Assembly: GCA_034509925.1 (NCBI GenBank)
Contig: CM067533.1
Location: 5,586,535-5,650,534, forward strand
Length of the DNA: 64,000 nucleotides
Source: Hirudinaria manillensis
Taxonomy: Eukaryota > Annelida > Clitellata > Hirudinida > Hirudinidae
Direction of reading: 5' to 3'
Position 1 is the first letter of the stretch. Every line of letters starts with the position of its first letter. Below, piece by piece: positions 23,593 to 34,733 of the stretch. The notes beneath the pieces are model-generated. The model saw nothing but the letters and a program-made list of their open reading frames with translations. It was not told where the DNA came from and searched no databases. Both the position numbers and the translations under genes were made by a program.

Positions 23593-25922
23593 ATGTCGAC
23601 GAGCTTTCAAAACAGGCGTAAAAATAAACCATTTGGAATTAAAGGAACGAAAATATCAGTTCCTTCCAACTTACTTCTCACGTCCAGCGGAATTTCAAGC
23701 TTAGATAATTTACTCGGTGGTGGAATTGCAGTGGGTAGTGTTGTTCTTATAGGTGGGTGAATTACGTTTTGAGAACTACCATTGGAGTTATTTGAGCAGG
23801 CTTGTAATTGTTGAGTTTATATACATAATCTAGAAGTGTAGTTTATGGAGGCACTTTTCTGGTTGTGAACTTTAAATTTTAACCCCTGCTTTCAAATTTC
23901 AAAGTCTCTTCTTAACAAAGTGAGATCTAGTATGAAAGTGCAAAGAGTATTTTTAACTTTAAGAAAAATTCAATTCATAGAAGAAGATGTGGGGCACGTA
24001 TACAGCGACTTTCTCTTGAGGTGTTTCCTGGCTGAAGGTGTTATGTCCGAGCATTCGCTTTATGTTTCAAGTTTAGATTCTGCTGCTGAAGATATTATTA
24101 ACGTAAGTTTCCTTCTTTCTTTAAATTTATGTTTAGATAAAATGTGACAAAAGAATAAAAATGTTATACATTAATCCCTTGACTGTGACTGTCTTGTTTA
24201 TTTAGGATCTTCCAGGACTGTCAAATGCAGGGGCTCAAAAACCATCAAATTCAAATTCAGAGGATCTTAAAATAGCTTGGAGATATAAGGATATGCATTT
24301 AGAGGTATATAATAAATCTTATCAGTTTTTATTTATCAAACTATAAAATATGTTGCTTTGATAGGCTGATAGTGATCATGAATACAGCCATAGTTTTGAC
24401 ATGTCAAAAAAAATGGACGAAGGGAAATTGCTCAATTCTAAGAAGTTTGTGTTTGACAACAAAAACATTGATTCCAGGTTCATTTTCATTTGCAAAATTT
24501 TCTTCTACTTTCTGACTTTTTGGACCTAAATTTCTATCTATTTATTTGTCAGCCCATCTTTTGAAGCATCAACACCCTTCCAGGAAATGCTTAAGAATGT
24601 TAACGATTGTATAATTTCAAATAAATTGTCAACCAAGAGTGAAAAGAGGCCTGATACTATCTTAAGATTGGGTAAGTCATTTTAGATATGGTTAGCAAAA
24701 CAAACCATTTATCAGCGCCCCTGTAGCTCATGCACACGGAGCTAAACAAATGACATATTGTTATTATTATTATTATTATTATTATTTATACTTAATTTGT
24801 AACTGGCCGAGTTATTTTACTTAATTAAAAAGTTGAGACTTCAATTGCTAATTCAAAAAATTGCTAATTTGTTTTCTCCTTCACCCAGGCATTCACTCAA
24901 TTGGTTCTCCGCAATGGAATTTCTCTTCAAGCACTTCTGAATTTGCTTTGCATTTGAATAGATTCTTCCTGTCACTCAAGAACATGGTCAGAAGGAGTTT
25001 TACTGTTGCCTTTATAACCATTCCAAGCCATCTGTTTAAGGTCAGTCAACACTTTTTAATTATATTAATAATATTTAAACTTTGAGTAAAACAAGATGAG
25101 GTATTTTGATTAATTTTTTTAAAATAAAAGTATGATTGCGTGCAGGATTTTTCGGTCGTCGATGGCATTGCAAAGGAATGCGATGCCATTTTTGGACTCG
25201 AATCATTTGCTGCAACTCCGATGGAGAAGCAAGAGATGTGGAAGGAATACAACGGTAAGGTGATTGATAAGTTGACTGATAAGCAGATAAAGTATTTTGT
25301 GATAAACATTGTACATGTAATGACATTCTTACATGATGAATGTCAAACTTTAATTTGATAAATTTTGATTAATTTTAATAAATGAATTTTTATAAATTTT
25401 GATTAATATATTGAATTGATGCTTATTTATTTTTTACCAAATTTAAGGTTTATTCCATGTTGTGAAGTTGCCAAAGTTAAATTCAACAGTATATCCAGAT
25501 GTTGATGTTTCTGATCTTGCGTTTAAAATTAAAAGGAGGAGGTTTGTCATTGAGGTGAGTTCTTGAAGAGTGAACTTTCTTAAATGAGTAAACATGTTTG
25601 CTTCACCACTAAAAAAAAAGCCAGGCTTTTATTGTATATGCATTCTGTATATATACTTAATTTGTTTTGCATTACAAGTTACATTACAAGCAGTTGTACA
25701 TTCTTGTCCAATGTCTCTGTTGAAAGCTGCACATTAATTTTGAATTTTTTATATTTTTACATTATTAATTGAATTTGGTTAATATCAAAGTAAAAGTCTT
25801 ACTTTTTTCTCTCTGTACAGAAAGTGCATCTTCCTCCAATGTTTGCTGAAAATGACAAAGATTCTAAACCTCCGATGGCTCTTCAGGGCAATTCATGTTC
25901 CAAGTTGTCCATTGATTTTTAA
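23593..25922 (+). CDS. ELP4: Elongator complex protein 4
   Basis: Nine exons join in frame to 360 residues: 23593-23752, 23981-24102, 24206-24304, 24365-24477, 24553-24671, 24889-25040, 25146-25254, 25448-25554 and 25821-25922. Family blocks are SSGISSLDNLLGGGIAVGS near the N-terminus, KIAWRYKDM, ILRLGIHSIGSPQW, FITIPSHLF, GLESFAAT, GLFHVVKLPKLN, DLAFKIKRRRFVIE and KVHLPP. ELP4 forms the hexameric Elp456 ring with ELP5 and ELP6, a RecA-like assembly without a standard Walker motif that binds tRNA during wobble-uridine modification. The start ATG lies only 123 bp after the SLC30A6 polyadenylation signal, so the promoter must be compact. A polyadenylation signal is at 25958-25963. Confidence 0.95.
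24758..24786. repeat. (ATT)n microsatellite in an ELP4 intron
   Basis: About nine ATT units lie in the intron between ELP4 exons 5 and 6. Simple sequence with no apparent role. Confidence 0.8.
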
Positions 25923-26176
25923 AAGTTGTTGAGAAAAATGCTGCATAGTTCTATTTTAATAAATCTCAAAGTCTCAAAAATCAATCAGCTAGAGTATTTC
26001 AGTGTTCTTGTGTTTGATCTATAATGCATCAACAATTAACTCATCAAACTCATCACTTTCTTAGCTGCAAGTCTACATTAGGAGTCGTGTATAAAAGATA
26101 TATGCATGAGAGGATAGTCTAGAAAAATGTGATTTTGGTTCATTTTTCAAAAAAATCAATTTTATTTCTGTGTAAA

Positions 26177-26602
26177 ATGAAGAGTGAATGGGAGGTTCAG
26201 ACCAATAGCGGAGGGGGGAGATTATTTGCAGACTTCGTTTATGGACGAATTCATAGACATTTAAGTAATCTTGTAGTGGAACTGGTTTTACTAGAAACTG
26301 TTCCAGTAATAAAGATTGTTAGCGGATTGTGTCTTGTGATTTTTTTAATTTTGTTAGAACATTTTGTAAGTATGGGATCTTTGGAGTACTTTATAAAATG
26401 GTGTCTTAATAGGATTTGGAGGCACTTTATCGATCTGCCATTTATAGAGTATAAAGAGCCATTACCTAGCGGCGCATATTGGATTGCGAACACGATTAAT
26501 GCTTCCAGCACAAGGCAACCCGCTCAATGGCCCTATAGGTGGGTAGCCGAGGCTGGAGGCGCCAAAGGAGCTCAGAGTATCAACAAAGATTTGCTGGATT
26601 AA
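26177..26602 (+). CDS. Unrecognised single-exon membrane protein, 141 residues
   Basis: I recognise no family. The frame starts MKSEWEVQTNSGGGR and has one strong hydrophobic segment at about residues 39-65 (IVSGLCLVIFLILLEHFV within it). An aromatic and basic region follows (YFIKWCLNRIWRHFIDL). The C-terminal 60 residues are hydrophilic, with SGAYWIANTINAS, QPAQWPYRWVAEAGGAKG and NKDLLD. Amphipathic aromatic residues after the helix suggest a membrane-surface segment. It lies 254 bp downstream of ELP4 on the same strand. A further in-frame codon region upstream of the ATG exists. The length and composition argue for a real protein, but no homologue comes to mind and it could be a lineage-specific gene. 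Confidence 0.55.
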   Translation: MKSEWEVQTNSGGGRLFADFVYGRIHRHLSNLVVELVLLETVPVIKIVSGLCLVIFLILLEHFVSMGSLEYFIKWCLNRIWRHFIDLPFIEYKEPLPSGAYWIANTINASSTRQPAQWPYRWVAEAGGAKGAQSINKDLLD

Positions 26603-27619
26603 ATATAACTGGAATATAAAACTATTATGTATAAAAGTGGAAGATCTCCCTTGCCACATGCTTGTAACGTAATATCTATCGCAGTATTTCCTTCCTCGTC
26701 AGCTCTAGTAATTGAGGTATATTTAATTCTTAGTTTCGATAAAATTTCTACCTCTGTCTGCTCACTTGTCAGAGTTCAAACGTATGGATAAATAATATAC
26801 ATTTGCAGTTATTCGAACCCAACTTTTTATGATGAATAATGCAGTGTAAATTACGTTTTCTATTCTGCTCTCAACTTTGCGATACCTTTAAGTCTGTATT
26901 CGTGAATTTTTTAATGAATTAATGAATTATTCTGCTCCGGAAACTTTTCTAGTGAAACAGAAGCGCTTCTAAAGGGAGTTGACACGTACCTTGTTTTTGA
27001 ATAAATTGAAAGTTGCCATAATTTCTCTTGCCCATTTATAGTTGGTCAAAGAAAGTTTTGACTTGTTGACAAATACCCATTAGCAATGGTGAAGTGCCCG
27101 ATCAATTGAATTAATAAACGTGAAGATGTTTGCCTGGAAAGTCACTTCACGGAAATTAGAGGTTGTAAAATATACTTAGATCAAATTGTTATTTAATATC
27201 CAAATAAAGTCTCACAAAATTAAACAAATTCTGTGCAAAATTTATCTGATTTTGAGATGACCTCTTGAATTTACCTATAGGAAATATGTCGTTCATCAGA
27301 AGACAAACATAGCATTTTATTCCAGTGCACAAAATATTCATCGTTGTGTACATTTCCAAAGGATCGTAAATATAAGTCTTAATTCCGGCTTTCTAAGAAT
27401 AGAGTTGTGGTTACACTGGCTTGCTACGCTTGTGTTTCTGCGGAAATTGGAGGTTTTTGAAACTTGATCGGATCTCGATTTATTGAGGTATCGATAACGA
27501 TTTCTTGAAAAGGTATTTACCTGACTTTTTAAAAATAAAGTTAAAGAAACGCGGATCCATCAGTTTGTGAAAACGAAACAAAATCTTAGGCGGATAATTC
27601 ATTATTATTTTTCAAAGGA
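26603..27619. other. Intergenic region upstream of MOB3
   Basis: AT-rich sequence with no supported gene or RNA. The MOB3 promoter should lie near its right end; no TATA box is evident. Confidence 0.4.
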
Positions 27620-28826
27620 TGGCCAGTGGGTTCGCATCATTTTTTTCTCGAGATAAAGTTAGTTTAAATTGAGTTGTCTGGTGAAAAGACTCTCACTCTA
27701 TTGAATGTCACGTGTTTGTCCCCAGACCTTTAGATCTGGGAAGAAAAATGCTTACAAGGAAGGTACCTTGAGGTATGAGCTTCATAGGCGTGCAAATGCA
27801 TCTCTTCAATCAGGTTTAGATCTAAAACAAGTAGTCAAACTCCCACATGGTGAAGAACTTGAGGACTGGATTGCTGTCCATGGTTGGGAATTTATTACTT
27901 GTATTAACAACTACATTGCAGTTTGAAGAACCACTACTAGTTGGTTTTAATTGATTTGCAGTTGTTGACTTTTTCAATCGAATAAATGTGGTTTATGGAG
28001 TAATATCAGATTATTGCTCTGAGGAGAGTTGTCCAATCATGTCTGGTGGTCCAAAGTGAGTTTTTCTTTGTGATAGATGATTATTTCAACATTAAATAAA
28101 CAAAAAATGATCGAAAGATTTTCCTGCATGACTTGATAAGGCGGCATCGTCGATAGGTAAAATATGTAAACGTCTCGCAGGTACGAGTACCATTGGTGCG
28201 ATGGAATAAAATACAAGAAGCCCACCAGGATTCCAGCACCTAAGTATGTGGAACTGTTAATGGAATGGGTAGAGAGTCAAATAAATAACGAGGAAATATT
28301 CCCCGTCGAAGTTGGTGAGGATTTGACCAATAATTATTGCCACAAGCAGTGAGAATTTGATTCGAACATCATTTAACCAATTATAACTTTGATTCAAAGG
28401 TGTTGCCTTTCCAAAAAATTACATCTCAAGTGTTAAAAAGATCATGACCAGATTGTTCAGAGTATTTGTTCATATCTACATCCATCACTTTGACAAGCTG
28501 GTGGAGATAGGAGCAGTGAGTTTGATGCAGTCAACATTGACTTTCTCCTATTATCATTTGTTCTGATGGCATAACATTCCAAATTTCTTAATTATTTCAT
28601 TGTGACCATTGATTTGTTATAAATACTTCCAGGAGCCTCATGTCAACACCTGCTACAAGCACTTCTATTACTTTGTTTCTGAATTCAATCTGGTGGACAA
28701 AAAAGAATTGGAACCTCTGGCAAGTTTCACCTTAATAGCTTATTCATAAAATGTCTGCTAATAAATATTGATTAGACGTAATTGCTCCATCGGCAGAAGG
28801 ATATGTCGAGCAAATTATGCCATTAG
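27620..28826 (+). CDS. MOB3: MOB kinase activator 3
   Basis: Seven exons give 218 residues, the family length: 27620-27658, 27726-27882, 27962-28055, 28181-28314, 28400-28515, 28633-28719 and 28797-28826. Matches to MOB3 include the short FFSRDKTFRSGKK start, [55 protein letters not shown] and the end [14 protein letters not shown]. The zinc ligands Cys (CSEESC) and His (YIHHFDK, CYKHF) of the MOB fold are present. MOB proteins bind and regulate NDR/LATS or, for MOB3, MST-type kinases in Hippo-related signalling. MOB3 is preferred over MOB1 because of DLKQVVKLP, the HVVDFFNR stretch and the CH terminus. The last intron has a GC donor (CTG|GCAAGT) paired with a CGGCAG acceptor. Confidence 0.94.
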
Positions 28827-29570
28827 TCACGTTCCCCACAAGACTTTCCATCCAAGCAATAATAAGTTAAGTTTTACAACCCAAGTGAACAGTAGGAATT
28901 CAGATTTTCAACGGTTTTTTTTTCTACGTGAAATAAATAGATTTTTTTCAAAACAACTTCCGACGTCTTCTTTTTGTAACGTTAGTTTTGCAGTTTTTGC
29001 ATTTGATATTGCGAGTAAATTAATAATAATAATAATAATTATTATTATTATTATACGACCACTAAATGACGGGACGATCGCAAAAACAGTCTTTACACTG
29101 AAAATATTATTCTAGAAAATGCTTGAGGATCTGAGTTTTATAGCATCTGATTGAAAACATTAGAAGAACAAGGCACCAAAACCCTAAAAAAAAGCTGATC
29201 AGTTTCTTGGTTGTGATCTATTGAATGCAAACACATTCACAAAATGGAAGGTTATTGGCTCATGATTGTGACAATTTCATAACAGTCAAAACCATGAAAA
29301 TAGCTATCGATGTGCATGCACCAAAAAAGAATCTTTCATAATTGCTGAGTTATGTCATTACCTGAAACCCTCCTCCACTTAGGATCACAACAGTCACTCC
29401 ACCTATCCCTACTTAGCTGGAAAGATGGAATGAAAAGAAACAAATTAGAAAATAAATTAATCTAAAAGTACAAACACAACCCTAGTTAGGAAAATAAATA
29501 ATAATAATATCCAGCTGAGCACAGTTAGTATCAATCAAATCATTTGCTATGTTATCAGCAGAAAAAAAGG
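28827..29570. other. Convergent intergenic region, MOB3 and MBOAT 3' ends
   Basis: It holds the 3' UTRs of two converging genes and a trinucleotide palindrome described separately. No gene is seen. Confidence 0.5.
29022..29054. repeat. (AAT)n/(ATT)n inverted microsatellite
   Basis: A run of AAT units switches directly to ATT units, forming a self-complementary palindrome of over 30 bp in the MOB3 downstream region. It could form a hairpin in single-stranded DNA or RNA. Confidence 0.8.
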
Positions 29571-32500
29571 TTAATTTTGTGAGGTTTTTTGGTTTGCTAG
29601 AACACTTCTGAGCACCATAACAGTCAAACTCAGCATTGCAGCTCCAATGTGGAGGAAGAAGAAGACATTTCTGTGAAGGAAGGAGTGAAAATTAATCAAA
29701 TTAAAGCACATTTTAATGAAAATATGACCAGCAATCTATACTGGTGCAAAGCCGTCGACAGATTTTAGTTTCCCAAATATTTTCCAAGGTTCAGCCATGC
29801 ATCATTAAGATACACTGAATCCAGTTGCTGAAAAATAGCTTTTAGTTGCTAAAGTAACTCACTTGTATATAAAAACTGTTGGCCAAATTTCAAGCACCAA
29901 AAATGGGAAGCTCAGATAAGCAACAGCCACCCTTGTGATTAGTAAGGTCAATGTATCATAAGCATAACTCCTGACCTTTGAACTTTGAAACCATGGTCTG
30001 ATGTTCCCCCTTACCTGCATAATATCACCAAAGACTTTACCCATCATCTTATCTTCAGGACAATCATTAATATTCTAATGTAATGATAAGAGAGAATCTC
30101 TCATACATATTAAAATTCTTCGAAGTTGGGCGAACCCGATCACTTGACGTAATAATTTCAAACTTCATTTGAAAATGTCAATAAACAAACCAATCGAGAA
30201 GTGAAGATAAACAACCCTCCCGTGCAGAATGTGACGTAGTAGCCGGGATAAAAGCCGTGCCAAAAAGCACTGAAGAGAAAGACCGGGACGATGTTCCTGA
30301 TGCGTTCGTATATGACGTACCTCAACCAATAGGTCGTTGAAATATTCCAATTGTCCACCAACACTTTTAAACTGGTTGAGAACTGTTTAAAAACATGATC
30401 GTACAGTGTTCTTGAACCACTAGCTAATATTGTTTACATGATTATTGATAAAATAATTCATCAAATGAGGTTAAAATAAAGTTAAGAAAATAGAAATAGC
30501 AAACTTAGTCAGTCATCAGACTAGACAATGGATGAATGAGTCATTTAATAGTCACAGTAAATTTGCCAAACAACAACATAATTGTTGTAGGATATCTTTA
30601 TGATTGGCTGTAACTAGTTCATGGGCAATTTTAAAATCTAAATGATCCAAACTTTAGTAAAAGAAGAGATGCAAAACCTCAACTTTCCAAATGTTAACGT
30701 TGTCGATGAGGTCCCATTCTTTGCTCTTTGTATTATAACCCATTCCAGATGATATGTTGCCTGCCTCTCCTAAGAGTATATGAGATTCCAAATAGATGGA
30801 GTCATGGTAAAGGGTCAAAGCGAGAACACGAAGTACCTAATTTCCAGCCAAAGTAATATCTCTGTCTCTGGATAGAAGTAACCATTATAATGAGGTAAAT
30901 TTTATAAAGGAAGCTGTGATACTGAAAACCTGGTTCTGCAAAAGATCAGTAAGAAGATAAGAATAATTCGTGCAGTCATTATCACAAAAGAATTATCTCC
31001 ATAATGTCTGGCAAATGATAACACTTATTTCAAATGTAGAAGACAACAGGCAAAATAACAATGGATCTATGTTGGTGTAAACCACATTTAAGATGAAGAT
31101 TTTTACCTTTTATGAGGTTTAGTGAATAGCTAGGAGCCACCAAAATGGTTGAAAGACCAAAAATTATGGCCATTGACAGCCTACTAAATAAAGCTGCCTG
31201 AAATGTAAATTAGTAAAAAATGAAATTAGTTTATTGATATAATAAATCAGCAAAACATGAACTAAAGTTACATAAGGTGAAGGACGCATTTCTCTAATCT
31301 TCTCTGAGTCTCCTCCGCATAACTTTCCCTGAAACCAATGCTTTTATATTAAATCATCACATTAAATATTATCATATTTAATCGGGCGATCTTACATTAA
31401 GTTGTTTGTCATCATCCACAAAATTCTTTCCTTCAATAAATGCAATGTAATCTGTGTAAAAGCAAAAGGGCCCGCACAACAGACCGTGGAAGGACAGCAT
31501 GTAGCTCGCAAATTCGAGCAGACTTGGAAACTTCCTGTGAATAAGAAATGTGTTTGGTGCCAAGAGATATGCCATTGCAAGTTTGCACTCTTCAAATAAG
31601 GTCGGTTTGCTGATACTATTGTTGGTAGATAATTGACATTCAACTATTTGCTCTATTTTCAAGTATTTACTCTGAAATCCAAGTATTCACTAATTAGGCT
31701 TTTTTATTTTACAATCCTAAATAAAAGTAAATATTAACATTTGTGCATTCAAGAAATGAATTAAAAAAAAAAAAATCAATATCAATATTTGTAACATCCA
31801 ACATTTGAAATGGTGCTAATGTAAATGTACAATGTGATTAAATGTTTACTTTTCAATGTCACTGCTTAATGTTTTCATTCATTAAAATATAAATTCATTC
31901 ATTCATTCATTAAAATATTATAATCACAACCTTACAACTTTGGATCGTAGATTGTCTGACATCTTTTTTCCATTCTTCAGGTCATAGCCATCTTTAATTC
32001 CAAAAGCAAGACTGCTCAACTTTTGAGTATTTAACATCATAGGCCTGTCAAATCAAATCAATTCATAAAAATAAGTAAAGCTTAAAAACTCAAGCATTAT
32101 ACCCTGTGACATCAAGTGTATATCCACCATAATCGTATATTAATCTGTATGCATGACCTACACACAAGTATGCCATAGCAACTATCAGAACCACTTTTTC
32201 CATCAAACCTGGTCTCAGAACTTTCATGAGTAAAAGGCACAAAATACTTTGTGCAAATATGTGAATTATCTGTCTGAATATCATTATCAGTGGAGTTATT
32301 TTAAAATATAAGATCCTCAACATGAAATTGTTGAACAACCTTCCAAAGCAGAAATATGCAAGCATTAATCCAATGAATATTTCCACAACATGGCTCGTGT
32401 TTGGGGAAGATTTGTGGGCATTAAGATACTTTCTAAAGAATGGTCCAATCAATATAACAAAAAACTGACAGGCCAAAAAGTTTACCTGGATGAGAAAACA

Positions 32501-32790
32501 TAACTTAGAAATAAGTTTCTGCATCAGATATAATCAGAGGAATCACATATAATTTTAAATCTTCTAAGCTGAATACACAATCATATATATGACACAAAAT
32601 GTAATTTATTAAAGATTCATGGACTAAATAAAGTGAATTGGTATGGCATGCATATCCAGAATGATTAGAAGGAAAATTGATATTAAACGTTTAAATTTAC
32701 CTGATCTACAGGCAAACCGATAATATCTGATATTGGGGATAATATAACGGCTCCATCGTAAAACTGGTTTGAAGAGTCATTTACATCCAT
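29571..32790 (-). CDS. MBOAT2: Membrane-bound O-acyltransferase, MBOAT1/2 (lysophospholipid acyltransferase) type
   Basis: Eleven minus-strand exons: 32701-32790, 32103-32485, 31931-32044, 31396-31534, 31272-31328, 31107-31197, 30837-30929, 30679-30769, 30191-30382, 29863-30014 and 29571-29670, about 500 residues. Family blocks are GLPVDQVNFLACQFF, IYDYGGYTLDVTGPMM, KFPSLLEFASYMLSFHGLLC, GPFCFYTDYIAFIEG, RQRYYFGWKL and WDLIDNVNIWKVE. The catalytic pair is present: asparagine in LVDNWNISTTYWLR and histidine in AFWHGFYPGYY. These enzymes re-acylate lysophosphatidyl-ethanolamine, -serine or -choline in the ER during membrane lipid remodelling. The protein is polytopic. MBOAT1 and MBOAT2 cannot be told apart here; the symbol marks the closer remembered wording. 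One base near 30720 needs checking, because the frame there depends on it. Confidence 0.9.
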
Positions 32791-34733
32791 GTTCAGTCAA
32801 AAATCCCCGTCAGTCAAAAGCCGGTACTCTATCTCGCCACTGGAGATGCTACAAGTAGCATCAGGCCACTTTAAATTATTTCCGTCACATTTTGTCAATG
32901 ACTTTTGTTATATAATACGCAATAAAAAAATAAATTCGAGAATATTTAAATAACTGTTCTTTTGCACTTATTTTTTATTTTTAAATTTATCTAAACTTTT
33001 TCTTAACAATTTCTTGTAGATATAAATCTTCTCTCCAACTAATTTCAAAGAACTAATATTGAGGCAAAATGCAGACAGCTGAAACAAGACGGCATCTTGA
33101 TTAACCGAGAGCTCTGGCCATATTTTTTTACAGCAGAGATTGAAATCAGCCAGGATTTTTTTTAAAATCAGAAAATCGAGTCGAATGGTCGAGGTTGGGG
33201 AGTGCGGAGCATAAGAACAATGGCATAGCTGGGATATTTAGCTCCTAAGGATTATTTAGGATATTGGCAAAAATCCAAAAACTCCGACTGCCCGTACCAT
33301 TTAACCAGATCTCAGTTAGTAAACAGCAGCATCTTACAATCACAAATGTTAATCTTCTCGGTCAACATAAGTGGCACACAATCTTACAAGATTTAAGAAT
33401 TTCGGAGAACATGATGAGCATCCAAATCTTCATTTCTAAGTAGAGTTTGTGTGGAAATGTTCAATCGAATCGTTTAAAGACTAAAATGCATCCACTACTA
33501 TAATCCAGTTATAACACCTATGCAACAGACGTTGGCCAAAACACCGTCGTTTGTATTGTGATAGTTAAAACAACGCGCATTCCAGTTTTCATTAATGGGT
33601 TCAGTATATAATCCACAAATCATCGTTGATACTGAGCCCCTTCAACGCCGTCCAGCATCCGGCTGCCCTCCTCGCCATGTTAGCGCATGAAAGGAACTGT
33701 AGAACGGGGGCATTGACTCCGGCAACAATTTAACTGTGACTTAATAAATCAAAAACCAGTCTGAAAGCGACTTTCGCCAATCTACTCGCCTTAGTCGAGA
33801 AAGAGAGAGAGAGATAAAGCGTTCATCAATGGGAGGAGTAGTGGTCGTTCTCGTCTCCAAAGAGATGATCCATAGAAGTATGACTTTGAGGATGTGGTGC
33901 CGGTCGTGCCGGGCATATTAGGTCGGAAAAAGGACAACGATCGAGATGTTTAGATGACTATTGAGCCAAAATGTGGGCGAATCAAAATTAATTGATGTTG
34001 GAAATTGGTAAATTCAATTTACTAAATTGTATTGTACTTTCGACAGTAAACATTTTGTGGTATGGTTGCTCAAAAGCATTTTTCGACAGGGGGGGGGGCG
34101 TATTGGTGGATTAGCGGAAGTGAAGCACTAAAAAAGATAGTAATGATTGTCATTAATCATCGTGGAATGCATACATTGTCCCGGATTATTTTTGCATCAG
34201 AGCTTTATTTGATTAAATTTAACAGGTAATGTACAGATTTTGGGTCCTGGATAACAAATCTTCCTAATTATGCAAGTCATTGATTAGATGTAAGCTTTAT
34301 AAGTTCTTAAGTTGAAAGTAAACACTTTAATCTTGCAGTTTATGTAAGTGCATATTTTAATTAATAAGAAAGGTGACAATTTTCGTCTTGTCAGTTTCTT
34401 GAAATCTGTATGAATGATGTTGCAACACGTAGTGTCCTAGTCTCTTGTGTTTCCCAGGCACATTCTCCGCTTTTTAAATATGTCAATTATTGAAAAACTG
34501 CTTCCACAAACATTCTATCTATTACAAAAATCAAAGGCAGTTCACGAACAAAGGGATAATTTATAGCAAATATTTTGCAAAAGCCATTAAAGAACTTCTT
34601 GTACACATATTTTATTAAATATCATTAACTTTCGTCAAATTAATCTTGGATTAATTAAATAATATCTTTTTTGGATATAATATTGGATATCTTCTTTGTC
34701 TGACCCCATCTTTGTCACATGGAAAAGAATAAG
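32791..34733. other. Intergenic region between MBOAT and PP2A scaffold genes
   Basis: The MBOAT promoter should be at the left side. A short GA-rich run lies near 33801-33818 and a G-tract (gggggggggg) near 34089. I find no coding frame or RNA gene that I can support. Confidence 0.4.

Noticed and set aside
30679..30769. Apparent 1-bp frameshift in an MBOAT exon
   Set aside because: Homology runs on both sides of about 30720, and the difference hinges on a single T in a short T run at a line break that I cannot verify by eye; a true mutation is not claimed.
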